Source: Clostridium sp. E02
GTDB taxonomy: Bacteria; Bacillota; Clostridia; Lachnospirales; Lachnospiraceae
Reading direction: 5' to 3'
Assembly: GCF_003833015.1 (NCBI RefSeq)
Contig: NZ_RJLQ01000020.1
Coordinates: 16,828 to 80,827 of the forward strand
DNA length: 64,000 bases
Position 1 is the first letter of the stretch. Every line of letters starts with the position of its first letter. The notes under the pieces were generated by a model. It saw nothing but the letters and a program-made list of their open reading frames with translations, had not been told where the DNA came from and ran no database searches. Made by a program: the position numbers and the translations under genes. Of this stretch, positions 14,938 to 24,159 are shown piece after piece.

Positions 14938-16749
14938 ATGGAAAAAGGGAAAAATAAGCACATGAAGCTGCTTGATTTTGCAGGTAAATATAAAGGGCTT
15001 ACAATTCTTGGCTGTATTCTGTCGGGAATTAGCGCAATTCTTACAATGATCCCTTTCATCTGCATTTGGCAAGTAGTACGTGAAATCTTTACTGTTATGC
15101 CAAACATATCAAAAGCACAGAATTTAGCTTTTTATGGTTGGCTGGCGCTACTGTTTTCGGTCGTTAGTATTCTGGTCTATTTTGGTGCTCTGATGTGCAC
15201 GCATAAGGCAGCGTTTCGAGTAGCGAGAAACATGAGAAGTCGGATGCTTCATCATATTGTCAAGCTTCCGCTGGGATATTTTGATGCACAAGGCAGCGGA
15301 AAACTACGACGCATTATAGATGAAAGCTCCGGCCAGACGGAATCATTTTTAGCTCACCAGTTACCAGATTTAACCGGTGCATATGTAACACCGATTGCAA
15401 TGCTTGTATTGCTCCTTGCGTTTGATTGGCGGCTTGGTCTTATTAGTATATTACCAATGGGAATTGGGTTTTTCTTTATGAGCAAAATGGCAGGCCCTTC
15501 CTCGAAAGATAAAATGAAAGAGTATCAAAATTCTTTAGAGGATATGAATAATGAAGCGGTGGAATATGTACGTGGAATTCCTGTTGTCAAAACATTTCAG
15601 CAAAGTGTGTTTTCGTTTAAGACCTTTCATGATTCCATATTGCGCTATAAGAAATGGGTTGTCGAATACACCATCTCATTTCGTATTCCGATGACTTGCT
15701 TTACCGTTTCGATTAACGCTATTTTTGCTTTCTTAATTCCTGCGGGCATTTTGCTAATTGCGTCTGCTGTGAATGTTCAGGCGTTTTTGCTTGATTTTAT
15801 TTTCTATATTTTGTTTACGCCATTTTGCACGGTTATGTTGACACGTATTTTGTTTTCAAGTGAGAACACAATGCTTGCAAAGGATGCGTTAAATCGTGTG
15901 GCAAGTATTTTGAACGAAAAAACACTTGTAGAACCGCAAAATCCTGAGATACCAAAGGCTGCAAGTATTTCTTTTGAACATGTTTCCTTTTCTTATGCAG
16001 GTGCAAAGTCTCCAGCGATTAACGATGTGTCATTTTCCATACCGGAAGGAGCGACCGTTGCACTTGTTGGCCCATCCGGTGGAGGGAAAACAACCGCAGC
16101 AAGTCTAATTCCCCGTTTTTGGGATGTGGACAGCGGTAAGATTTCCATAGGGGGAGTTGATGTTAAAAATATATCAACAAGTGATTTGATGGATTATGTA
16201 TCCTTCGTTTTTCAAGACACACACCTTTTTAAAGCAAGTTTGCTTGAAAATATTCGTTCTTCAAAACCAAGTGCTTCAACGGAAGAGGTAATAAAAGCGG
16301 CGAAAGCTGCTCAGTGTGAAGAAATATTTACAAAAATGCCAAATGGCATTGATACCGTAGTTGGTACGAAGGGCATCTATCTTTCGGGTGGGGAGGCACA
16401 GAGAATTTCTCTTGCTCGTGCGATTTTAAAGGATGCACCGATTGTTTTACTTGACGAAGCAACTGCCTTTGCAGACCCTGAAAATGAGCATCAGATACAG
16501 CTGGCATTCAAGGAATTGACAAAAGGGAAAACGGTTCTAATGATTGCTCACCGACTTTCCACGATTCGAAATGCGGAAAGTATTATGGTGATGAAAGATG
16601 GGAAAATTGTAGAACAAGGAATACATAAAGAATTGATTGAAAGAGCAGGCATCTACGCAAAGATGTGGAAAGAGTATCAATCCTCTATTTCGTGGAAAGT
16701 TGCAAATTCACAAATCGCGTTCGAAAAGGGGGTCGCTTACAATGGTTAG
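14938..16749 (+). CDS. Type IV-fold ABC transporter subunit, IrtA/YbtP-like
   Basis: The 603-residue protein has six membrane helices (about 20-310) fused to an ATPase domain with Walker A GPSGGGKTT (378-386), signature LSGGEAQR and Walker B IVLLDEATAFADPENE. The AFADPE form of the D-loop region is typical of the IrtA/YbtP branch. These transporters have an exporter fold but import iron-siderophore complexes as heterodimers. It overlaps the partner gene by 8 nt and follows an AraC regulator, the arrangement of siderophore import loci. Export of another substrate cannot be excluded. Confidence 0.8.
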   Translation: MEKGKNKHMKLLDFAGKYKGLTILGCILSGISAILTMIPFICIWQVVREIFTVMPNISKAQNLAFYGWLALLFSVVSILVYFGALMCTHKAAFRVARNMRSRMLHHIVKLPLGYFDAQGSGKLRRIIDESSGQTESFLAHQLPDLTGAYVTPIAMLVLLLAFDWRLGLISILPMGIGFFFMSKMAGPSSKDKMKEYQNSLEDMNNEAVEYVRGIPVVKTFQQSVFSFKTFHDSILRYKKWVVEYTISFRIPMTCFTVSINAIFAFLIPAGILLIASAVNVQAFLLDFIFYILFTPFCTVMLTRILFSSENTMLAKDALNRVASILNEKTLVEPQNPEIPKAASISFEHVSFSYAGAKSPAINDVSFSIPEGATVALVGPSGGGKTTAASLIPRFWDVDSGKISIGGVDVKNISTSDLMDYVSFVFQDTHLFKASLLENIRSSKPSASTEEVIKAAKAAQCEEIFTKMPNGIDTVVGTKGIYLSGGEAQRISLARAILKDAPIVLLDEATAFADPENEHQIQLAFKELTKGKTVLMIAHRLSTIRNAESIMVMKDGKIVEQGIHKELIERAGIYAKMWKEYQSSISWKVANSQIAFEKGVAYNG

Positions 16750-18484
16750 ATATTTCAAAAAGTTGTTTGCATTAAGCGAGCAGGGCGCAAAGGATTTAGT
16801 CAAGGCAATTATTTCATGTACGGTGACAGACATCAGCCTAATGATGCCGGTTGGTCTAATCTTTTTACTGCTTTCAGAGTTTGTTGCACCTTTTATGGGT
16901 GGTGAGCAAGTGGAATCGAATTTGTGGTTTTATTTGGGATTATGTGTTTTGGTTTTGGTTATGATCGGAATCTTTCATTATATTCAGTATAATGCCACCT
17001 TTTTGGCATCCTATAAGGAAAGTGCGAATAAACGTATCTTACTTGCTGAAAAACTTCGTAAAATACCACTTTCCTTTTTTGGAAAGCGTGATCTGTCGGA
17101 TCTTACAACAACAATAATGGCAGATTGTGCAGGGTTAGAAACAGCTTTTTCTCATTACATTCCCGAACTAATTGGCTCTGTACTTTCCATTCTCATATGT
17201 AGTATTGGGCTGTTTTGTATGGACTGGAGAATGTCCATTGCACTGCTTTGGGTTGTACCTGTTGCTTTTATAATTACAGCAGGTGGAAAGAAGCAGCAGA
17301 AAAAAGTGAATCGAATCAATAAGCAGTCTCAAATAGAACGTGCAGACGTGATTCAAGAGTGCATTGAAACGGTGAGAGAAATCAAAGCAAATAATCAAAC
17401 AGAAAATTATCTTGCCAAGTTGGATAAACAACTTTCTAATGATGAAAAAATTCAAATGAAAGCGGAACTCAATACTGCTAGCTTTGTTGTATCGGCACAA
17501 ATGGTTTTGCGTATTGGTATTACCACGGTTGTCTTAGTAGGATCAAAACTTCTACTGAATCAAGAGATAGATTTTTTAACCTTTCTTGTTTTTTTAATAG
17601 CGGCATCTCGTATTTTTGATCCTCTTTCTGGTTCGCTTATCAATCTTGCAGCTATATTTTCTGCAATGCTTCAAATTGAGCGCATGAAGAAAATTGAAGA
17701 ACATTCGATACAAACAGGAAAAAAAAAGGCTGGCTACAATGGCTATGATATTGTATTTGATAATGTCGGATTTTCGTACAACGATGGCGAAGCTGTTCTT
17801 CGCAACGTTTCTTTTGTTGCAAAACAAGGCGAAATAACGGCTCTTGTTGGTCCGTCTGGTGGCGGTAAAAGTACGGCAGCTAAGCTAGCTGCAAGGTTTT
17901 GGGATATTAATAAGGGAACAATTACACTTGGAGGAACGGATATAAGTACGGTTGAACCCGAAGCGTTGCTTTCGAATTATTCAATTGTTTTTCAGGATGT
18001 AGTGCTGTTTAACAATACGGTTATGGAAAATATTCGATTAGGAAAAAGAGGTGCAACCGATGAAGAAGTGTTGGCTGCAGCAAAAAACGCGCAGTGTGAT
18101 AACTTTATTTGCAACATGCCACAAGGGTATCAAACGATAATTGGAGAAAACGGCTCCTCACTTTCGGGTGGGGAAAGACAAAGAATCTCAATTGCTCGTG
18201 CTTTGCTCAAAAACGCACCTGTTATTCTTTTAGATGAAGCAACGGCATCCCTTGATGTTGAAAATGAAACCTTAGTACAAGCTGCTATTTCAGAGCTCGT
18301 AAAAAACAAAACCGTACTTGTCATTGCGCATCGGATGCGAACCATTGCAGGTGCAGATAAAATTGTGGTCTTGGAAAGCGGAAAAGTGGCTGAACAAGGG
18401 ACGCATGATGCGCTCTTAGTCAAGCGAGGACTTTATAATAGATTATGGTCGATCCAATCAAAAGCAAGTGAATGGTCGCTATAA
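16742..18484 (+). CDS. Type IV-fold ABC transporter subunit, IrtB/YbtQ-like
   Basis: The 580-residue partner subunit has six helices (about 20-310), Walker A GPSGGGKST, signature LSGGERQR and Walker B VILLDEATASLDVENE. An upstream ORF extension to 16637 exists, but ATG at 16742 (MVRYFKKLF) has AAAAGGGGG in front and gives the usual 8-nt overlap with the previous gene. It should form a heterodimer with the preceding protein for metallophore uptake. Confidence 0.82.
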   Translation: MVRYFKKLFALSEQGAKDLVKAIISCTVTDISLMMPVGLIFLLLSEFVAPFMGGEQVESNLWFYLGLCVLVLVMIGIFHYIQYNATFLASYKESANKRILLAEKLRKIPLSFFGKRDLSDLTTTIMADCAGLETAFSHYIPELIGSVLSILICSIGLFCMDWRMSIALLWVVPVAFIITAGGKKQQKKVNRINKQSQIERADVIQECIETVREIKANNQTENYLAKLDKQLSNDEKIQMKAELNTASFVVSAQMVLRIGITTVVLVGSKLLLNQEIDFLTFLVFLIAASRIFDPLSGSLINLAAIFSAMLQIERMKKIEEHSIQTGKKKAGYNGYDIVFDNVGFSYNDGEAVLRNVSFVAKQGEITALVGPSGGGKSTAAKLAARFWDINKGTITLGGTDISTVEPEALLSNYSIVFQDVVLFNNTVMENIRLGKRGATDEEVLAAAKNAQCDNFICNMPQGYQTIIGENGSSLSGGERQRISIARALLKNAPVILLDEATASLDVENETLVQAAISELVKNKTVLVIAHRMRTIAGADKIVVLESGKVAEQGTHDALLVKRGLYNRLWSIQSKASEWSL

Positions 18485-18783
18485 TTAATAGTAACTTAAC
18501 TTTCCCAGCAAATATTTTAATAAAAAGCCTGTATAAACGAGGCTTGAGACAGCATCCATTCAGTCACTTTAGTTTACTGGTCATTGCTTGACCATACTAA
18601 TTGCACCAAAGTCTGTATTAAGGATTGCACTTTTTTTACGGTTTTTAATGGGGCATAATTGGAAACTTTAATAGGTTTCTTATAGAATAGACTAGACTTT
18701 CTAATGTAAATTAATTAATTAATTACATATTTTATAATACCACTGAAAAAAAATTAATATTTATGTTAGTAAATAAAAATATA
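18485..18783. other. Intergenic region at the left border of the RiPP island
   Basis: No gene was found. A short stem AAGCCT...AGGCTT (near 18520-18543) could be a weak terminator for the ABC pair. After about 18690 composition becomes strongly AT-rich and stays so through the RiPP genes, consistent with an island border. Confidence 0.4.
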
Positions 18784-18812
18784 TTGACAATGGTGATGGT
18801 TGGTGGTTTAAT
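18784..18812 (+). promoter_or_regulatory. Promoter of the RiPP precursor
   Basis: A perfect TTGACA (18784-18789), a 17-bp spacer and TTTAAT (18807-18812). The predicted leader of about 220 nt before the precursor start is long enough for post-transcriptional control. Confidence 0.6.
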
Positions 18813-18961
18813 TATAGTGTAAAAAATATAATATATAGGCTATATACAAAAGTTAAATTATAATATATAATAAAACAATGAAGAATTAGATATTTAAAAT
18901 AAAGTATCTTAATAATGCTTGTCATATTATTCTATTTCGATTTTATTAATTAGGAGAATAT

Positions 18962-18994
18962 ATGGATCGAATAAAAAGTGATTACATTCAATGA
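18962..18994 (+). CDS. Possible 10-aa uORF (MDRIKSDYIQ) in the RiPP leader
   Basis: An ATG with TTAGGAG upstream opens a 10-codon ORF between the promoter and the precursor gene. It is very short and may be chance. Confidence 0.25.
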   Translation: MDRIKSDYIQ

Positions 18995-19036
18995 AAATTG
19001 AGGTAATATAATTAAAAACGAGAGGGGGAAAATTTT

Positions 19037-19189
19037 ATGGTTGAGAAAGTAACAGGTATAGACGCACTGGAGCCATTGGAGGATCAGGATATTAAAGTAC
19101 AGTATTGTGATGGATCAGATTGTCTTCATGACTGCCCACCAATCGGTCCAGGAGCTAATTGTGGATCGCTTTTGTCAACGAAAGAGTAA
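19037..19189 (+). CDS. Radical-SAM RiPP precursor peptide, 50 aa, four Cys
   Basis: The ATG at 19037 is preceded by AGAGGGGG and encodes 50 residues. The first half (about 1-22) is acidic with no Cys (MVEKVTGIDALEPLEDQDIK...), like a recognition leader. The second half has Cys24, Cys29, Cys33 and Cys42 in a Gly/Pro/Asp-rich stretch (CDGSDCLHDCPPIGPGANC). It is followed by its own terminator and then a thioredoxin-like protein, two radical SAM/SPASM enzymes, a protease and exporters. A sactipeptide/ranthipeptide-type precursor with Cys-derived thioether links is the best reading. The spacing C-x4-C-x3-C-x8-C does not match a family I know. Confidence 0.8.
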   Translation: MVEKVTGIDALEPLEDQDIKVQYCDGSDCLHDCPPIGPGANCGSLLSTKE

Positions 19190-19199
19190 TGAATAAAGA

Positions 19200-19227
19200 G
19201 GGTGGCTTTTATTTAGCCGCCCTTTTT
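19200..19227 (+). terminator. Terminator after the precursor gene
   Basis: GGGTGGCT (19200-19207) pairs with AGCCGCCC (19215-19222), with one G-U, around a 7-nt loop and runs into TTTTT. It would let the precursor be made in excess over the downstream enzymes, a common RiPP arrangement. Confidence 0.75.
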
Positions 19228-19338
19228 ATATATAAGTTAATATTTTCCTCTTGCAGAATTCTTTCATATTCGCATCTATACAATCTACAATTATACAATT
19301 GCTGAAAAATAGTTGATAAAATTATGGGGGTAGGAGTA

Positions 19339-19989
19339 TTGAAAAAAACACAGAAAATTATTTTGATCGTTGGAATTCCAGTTTTAATCCTCTTGTTTGT
19401 AGCTTATTTGCAAATACATAGTAGGAATCCTTATAAAACATTAAATGAGATAAAAAATGAGGATGTATTCGAGCAGCAAGGGGAAGAGTATTATATATAC
19501 TATTATAAAAAAAATTGCCCATATTGCTCTGAAGTACAAGATTCTATTTTGAAATTTGCCTCCCAATATAAACTATATATTATAGATACAGAGAAGAAAT
19601 ATAATCATCCACTAAAATTCGATTGGAACAATTTACATCAGCAGAATGATGTTGAAATAGGAATCCAGAATGCGGATGGAACAAAACAATTTTATAAAGA
19701 TCAAAATGAAGAAAGATATCTTAACACACAAGATAAAAATAAATATGGAAAAACTAAGGTATATAAAATTATTATAGCTGATGAAAATTATCTTAGGACA
19801 AATAAAAATGCTCAAATTGGGCATATATATGCATCTTTACAAACGCCGGAGATTGATTACGAAAATATAAAAAATAGTTCAGATATAATCATCGCTGGTG
19901 TACCAACCCTCCTTCACATAAAAAATGGACAGATTAATGGATTCTACTTTGATTCTCCTGAAATTGCTGAACATATCAATGATTTATGA
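19339..19989 (+). CDS. Membrane-anchored thioredoxin-like protein (CPYC)
   Basis: The 216-residue protein has one N-terminal membrane helix (about 7-24) and a thioredoxin-like domain with active-site C60-P-Y-C63 and a cis-Pro segment GVPTLLHI near the C-terminus. The frame extends to an ATG at 19324, but TTG at 19339 is preceded by GGGGGTAGGAG and is the likelier start. The domain should face outside. In this cluster it may reduce or form disulfides in the Cys-containing peptide or keep the exported product in the right redox state. Similar proteins occur in some bacteriocin loci. Confidence 0.7.
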   Translation: MKKTQKIILIVGIPVLILLFVAYLQIHSRNPYKTLNEIKNEDVFEQQGEEYYIYYYKKNCPYCSEVQDSILKFASQYKLYIIDTEKKYNHPLKFDWNNLHQQNDVEIGIQNADGTKQFYKDQNEERYLNTQDKNKYGKTKVYKIIIADENYLRTNKNAQIGHIYASLQTPEIDYENIKNSSDIIIAGVPTLLHIKNGQINGFYFDSPEIAEHINDL

Positions 19990-20002
19990 AAGGAGTGAAA
20001 CT

Positions 20003-21199
20003 ATGTATATACTTAGTCCATATGCTAAAACCGTAGAATATGAAAGCTATATAATATTATGTAATGTTTATGCTGGAAATTATGTAAAGGTTTTAAAACA
20101 ATATTATGAAGCCCTATTAGAACTAAATACAAGGAAAGAAGATCTAATCAAAGACGCCAAACTAGGTAAATTATGCAGGGCCTTAATTGATATTGGATTT
20201 TTTATTGATAAAAATAGTCAGAAAGAAAAACTTATAATCCCCGGTAAGACCGTGTATATATCGGTCACGAACAGATGTAATTTAAGCTGTATACACTGCT
20301 GCACAAGTGCAACAAAGGATCAGGGAAATGTTTTTTCAACGAATGAAATAAAATTAATAATAGAAAAAGTAATAGAAATATCGCCTACTACAATTTGTTT
20401 TACGGGTGGGGAACCGCTCATTAGAAATGATATGTTGGAACTATTACAATTTACAAGAAAAAATTTCAAAGGTAAAATAACACTTTCAACAAATGGTACG
20501 TTGATTAACAAGAATAATATTGAAGGAATAACTGTATCTGTAGATAAAATTGATATTAGTATAGATGGATACGACGAAGAAACAAGTGCTAGAATCCGTG
20601 GAAGCGGAGTTTTTGAGAAATGTTTAAAAGCAGCTGATTTGCTACATAAATACAATTTTACAAATATATCTTTTTCTATGATCGTCACTAAATACACTTA
20701 TAAAAGTCTAGAGAAATTCAATCAGTTATGCGAAAAATATCAGACAAAACCATTGTTGAGGACATTACAGCCCTTTGGAAGGGGCGAGAAAAGTTATAAC
20801 AAACTTCGAGGAGAAATGTCAATTGATGAAAGTGATTTAAAAGTTGGTTGTAGAGCTTGTTTTCCGGGGAAAAAAGAATTACATATCAGTTATGATGGAA
20901 AAATATATCCGTGTGGTGGAACGTTTGGAATAGAGGAATTCTCCATGGGGAATATTATGCTTTTGAATATTGAAGAATTAGTAGAACAACAACAAACTGC
21001 AAATGATATAGAATGTCTAATTCCCTATAGATCTTGGAATTGCGAAGATTGTTTAGAGTGTTCTATAAAACTGTTTTGTCCACTTTGTCTAGGAGAAAAA
21101 TATACTTTAAAGAAAAACAAGAACTTAGAAGAAAATTATTGTATGGAGTTCAGAAAAAAGATGGAGAAAGCCTTACGAAGGGAACTGTGTAATGAATAA
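20003..21199 (+). CDS. Radical SAM/SPASM peptide maturase with N-terminal RRE-like domain
   Basis: The protein has 398 residues from ATG 20003, chosen because AAAGGAGTG precedes it. The radical SAM motif is C92-x3-C96-x2-C99 (CNLSCIHC), followed by the GGEP loop (FTGGEPL). The Cys-rich C-terminus (from about 275; GCRACFPG, PCGGTF, NCEDCLECS, CPLC) is a SPASM domain that would hold auxiliary iron-sulfur clusters. Residues 1-75 form a small domain like the PqqD/RRE leader-binding fold of sactisynthases. It probably installs thioether or other links on the upstream precursor. It overlaps the next gene by 8 nt. Confidence 0.85.
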   Translation: MYILSPYAKTVEYESYIILCNVYAGNYVKVLKQYYEALLELNTRKEDLIKDAKLGKLCRALIDIGFFIDKNSQKEKLIIPGKTVYISVTNRCNLSCIHCCTSATKDQGNVFSTNEIKLIIEKVIEISPTTICFTGGEPLIRNDMLELLQFTRKNFKGKITLSTNGTLINKNNIEGITVSVDKIDISIDGYDEETSARIRGSGVFEKCLKAADLLHKYNFTNISFSMIVTKYTYKSLEKFNQLCEKYQTKPLLRTLQPFGRGEKSYNKLRGEMSIDESDLKVGCRACFPGKKELHISYDGKIYPCGGTFGIEEFSMGNIMLLNIEELVEQQQTANDIECLIPYRSWNCEDCLECSIKLFCPLCLGEKYTLKKNKNLEENYCMEFRKKMEKALRRELCNE

Positions 21200-22223
21200 A
21201 ATTAGATTTACTTTTTGGGTTACTGAAGAATGTAATTTAAGATGTCGTTATTGTTATGTGAAAAAGCAGCCAATCGTAATGAATAAAATAGTCGCAAAAG
21301 ACTGCCTTGCTTTTGTAGATAAAATTGCTGGAGCAGAAGGGAATGAACAGAGTGCAATTTTAATTTCATTTCATGGTGGGGAACCATTATTGAATTTTGA
21401 AATTATTAGAGATATGACGAAAGAATTAAACCAAAAATATTCACAGAGAATTATGTTTCGCATCACAACCAACGGTACTGTCTATGATGAAAAGATATTT
21501 TCATTTCTAATATACTATAAATTTCAGTTGTCGATCAGCATTGATGGTACAAAAGATAGCAATGATTTGAATCGAATAGATGTTAAGGGAAATAGCTCCT
21601 ATCAAAAAGTAATTAAAACCTTAGATTACTTTAATCGAGTTCAATATGAAATAAGAGTAAGAATGACTGTCAATCCAAGAAATGTAAATTTATTTGCAGA
21701 TGGATTTAAGTTTCTTTTTCTAAAAGGACATAAAGCGGTTGCATTTGCAATTGATATGTTTGATGAGACCTGGAATAAAGCGTACTTTGAAATTTATGAG
21801 CAACAACTGGGACATATTATAGATTTTTTAGAAGCCATGTCTCCCAATTTGAGCAGATATTATCTAGATAATATTAAAAGTACATATTTAATTCCAAGGC
21901 TCCCCTGTAAAGGAGGACAGATTTCCTTTCATATCGATGGAAATGGAGTTATTTTTCCATGTATGCATGCTGTCCAAGACCATGATTTGAACATAGGGAA
22001 TATTAGGGATGGAATAGATCAGAAAAGATACATAAAATTGAAAGAAATAAATGCATTAGAAAATCCAGGGTGCAGAAGTTGCAAGGCAAAAGACATTTGT
22101 AGTGCTGGTCCTTGCAAAATTATTAATAAGGTACAAACAGGTGAGTTTTTAATACCCAGCAATAAAAATTGTAGTATGATAAGAGTAAGCAATAATCTAA
22201 TAAAACTTTATGAAAAAGGATAA
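21192..22223 (+). CDS. Second radical SAM/SPASM enzyme, without RRE
   Basis: The 343-residue protein has C14-x3-C18-x2-C21 (CNLRCRYC) right at its N-terminus, a GGEPLL loop and SISIDG strand, and a SPASM-type C-terminus (CMHAV, CRSCKAKDICSAGPC). The class resembles anSME- and SCIFF-maturase-like enzymes. Because it lacks an N-terminal leader-binding domain it may rely on the first maturase, or act on a different residue type. Two different radical SAM enzymes imply at least two modifications on one short peptide. Confidence 0.85.
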   Translation: MNKIRFTFWVTEECNLRCRYCYVKKQPIVMNKIVAKDCLAFVDKIAGAEGNEQSAILISFHGGEPLLNFEIIRDMTKELNQKYSQRIMFRITTNGTVYDEKIFSFLIYYKFQLSISIDGTKDSNDLNRIDVKGNSSYQKVIKTLDYFNRVQYEIRVRMTVNPRNVNLFADGFKFLFLKGHKAVAFAIDMFDETWNKAYFEIYEQQLGHIIDFLEAMSPNLSRYYLDNIKSTYLIPRLPCKGGQISFHIDGNGVIFPCMHAVQDHDLNIGNIRDGIDQKRYIKLKEINALENPGCRSCKAKDICSAGPCKIINKVQTGEFLIPSNKNCSMIRVSNNLIKLYEKG

Positions 22224-22229
22224 ATTAGC

Positions 22230-23213
22230 TTGGAGAAAATAATTATTATAGATAGTGGATTGAATACAAATCGAAGTGATTTATTTGAAAAGGTAATTGG
22301 GGGAATTACGATAGAAAAAGATTTAATTACCAACAACATTACCTTCAATAAAAATATAGCAGATGAAAACGGACATGGTACTTATTGTGCGGAAACGATT
22401 CTGACGATCACCCCGAATGTAGAGTTTTTTATTATAAAGATAGTAGGTGCTTTGGGTTACACATCATCTGAATTACTAATTAAGGCGTTAGAAATATGTG
22501 AAAATATTGATATCAGAATTATATGTATAAGTCTTTCCGTCATTAAGGATGGTCACCATGAAAATTTGCGTTTGATTTTAGATAGACTAAATAAAAATGG
22601 AAAACTTATTTGTGTATCGGTACAAAATGGGAAAGAAAATAGTATTCCTGCAAATTATGCTTCCACAATTGGCGTAAGAGGAAAAATTTTTTTAGATAAT
22701 TCTCTCTATATATATTCCGGAAACAATAAAACAGCTTATTTTGATAGCACACCTATTTTTATAGAATCCATTGATGGTTCGTATCTATTTTTCAATGGAA
22801 ATTCGAAAGCCAATGCAATCTGCGCAGGACATATTGCAAAGCTGTTAGAGGAACATAATCATTGTACAAATATGCAGTTGAAGTATTTGCTGAAGGATAC
22901 TTCTAAAGGGGAAATGACTAGAAGTAGTAAAAAAGAAATAGTAATTCTAGAAGATGTAATAAATAAAAGTGATGCCAATTTATTTCAGGAGTTGGTGTAT
23001 GAATTTAGTGGCATCAAACCAAATAAAGCGGAACTGACATATATTACACCGGTAATTGCTTTGAAGAATGGAATAAGTTTTGCAAATTTTTATGAATTTT
23101 TACAAATTGTTAAAAAGACATTGAACGTTAGTATTAATTATAAAAAAGTGAGTTTTTCTGATGTATATTATTTGGGTAATTTTATAAGCTATTTGAAAGG
23201 ATTAAGAAAATGA
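22230..23213 (+). CDS. Cytosolic subtilisin-like (S8) protease
   Basis: The 327-residue protein has the S8 triad: Asp8 (IIIDSG), His49 (ENGHGT) and Ser192 (GNSKANA), with oxyanion Asn133 (VQNGKENS). It has no signal peptide or propeptide, so it should act in the cytosol. The start is TTG at 22230 after AAGGA. It overlaps the next gene by 4 nt. The last 100 residues are not part of a standard S8 core and may bind substrate. The likely job is removal of the leader from the modified peptide before export. Confidence 0.8.
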   Translation: MEKIIIIDSGLNTNRSDLFEKVIGGITIEKDLITNNITFNKNIADENGHGTYCAETILTITPNVEFFIIKIVGALGYTSSELLIKALEICENIDIRIICISLSVIKDGHHENLRLILDRLNKNGKLICVSVQNGKENSIPANYASTIGVRGKIFLDNSLYIYSGNNKTAYFDSTPIFIESIDGSYLFFNGNSKANAICAGHIAKLLEEHNHCTNMQLKYLLKDTSKGEMTRSSKKEIVILEDVINKSDANLFQELVYEFSGIKPNKAELTYITPVIALKNGISFANFYEFLQIVKKTLNVSINYKKVSFSDVYYLGNFISYLKGLRK

Positions 23214-24157
23214 AGAATAACTGGCTTCTTAAAGGCCTATTAAAGTATAAAATTAGTTTTTTAATCGCTTTTATTTTAGTGGGCATCGATGCAGTATGTA
23301 CTTTTTTATATCCATCTTATATTACTAACATTGTGGATATAGCTATACCATATAAAGACACTCAATTTTTACTCGAAAATATAATCTTATTGCTTTTAGT
23401 TAGTTTAGTGTCAATTTTCGTAGGAGTTAACTTAAATTATCTTTTTTATAATGCTTCTAATAATTTTGTGTATGATATTAAAAAAAAGATAGTGGGTGGA
23501 GTGTTCTCTTATAATGGTTTAAAAATTCGTGAAAATACGAATAAGTTTATGACATGTATTACAGAAGATACTTATATGATAGAAGTTATAGCATCACAAT
23601 TAATAGCATCTACGCTGCTAGATGTTGTGACTTTAATTATAATTATTATAATTATGGTGAGGATTAACGTTTCAATATTGCTATTTATTTTGATTACATA
23701 CCCTCTGCTATTGATTCTGCAATATTTTTTTAATCAAAGGATAAAAACTGTAAGCAAAGAAATGATGAATATGAGAGATAAATCAAACTCTCTGATTCGT
23801 GAATTGGCGGATTTTCTGTACGAATATATAGTGATTGATGGAGAAAACTACTTTAATAATCGCTTTTTTCCGTTAGAGAGTAAAATAAAGGATAGGAAGA
23901 TAGATTTATGTATGCTTAAAACATATAATTCATTTATTCCTCGACTCCTTAATGCCATTGCATTTGCAGTTGTTGTAGGATTTTGTGCATATAAAATAAT
24001 CTCAGGGGAACTATCAATTGGTGGGCTGACTGTAATCATTATGTATATAAGACAACTGTCAACAACTTTTGTTAAAATCATAATGATTATTGGAGAATTT
24101 CAGAAAATCAGAATATCAGTTAAAAGGATTGATGAAGTAATAAAAGGAGGTCAGTAA
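23210..24157 (+). CDS. ABC exporter membrane domain (stand-alone, six TM)
   Basis: The 315-residue protein is the transmembrane domain of a type I exporter, with helices near 12-32, 55-75, 130-150, 153-172, 245-265 and 275-292. It ends before any ATPase domain. The ATPase is a separate gene 2 nt downstream with its own Shine-Dalgarno site and in a different frame, so this is a real split and not simply a nonsense mutation. It probably exports the mature peptide. No C39 peptidase domain is present, which fits a separate leader protease. Confidence 0.78.
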   Translation: MKNNWLLKGLLKYKISFLIAFILVGIDAVCTFLYPSYITNIVDIAIPYKDTQFLLENIILLLLVSLVSIFVGVNLNYLFYNASNNFVYDIKKKIVGGVFSYNGLKIRENTNKFMTCITEDTYMIEVIASQLIASTLLDVVTLIIIIIIMVRINVSILLFILITYPLLLILQYFFNQRIKTVSKEMMNMRDKSNSLIRELADFLYEYIVIDGENYFNNRFFPLESKIKDRKIDLCMLKTYNSFIPRLLNAIAFAVVVGFCAYKIISGELSIGGLTVIIMYIRQLSTTFVKIIMIIGEFQKIRISVKRIDEVIKGGQ

Positions 24158-24159
24158 TA

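Noticed and set aside
16637..16741. 35-codon upstream extension of the second IrtB-like subunit
   Set aside because: It runs inside the preceding gene in another frame; ATG 16742 has a strong Shine-Dalgarno site and the family N-terminus.
19925..20002. Upstream extension of the first radical SAM protein
   Set aside because: It lies within the thioredoxin-like gene; ATG 20003 is preceded by AAAGGAGTG.
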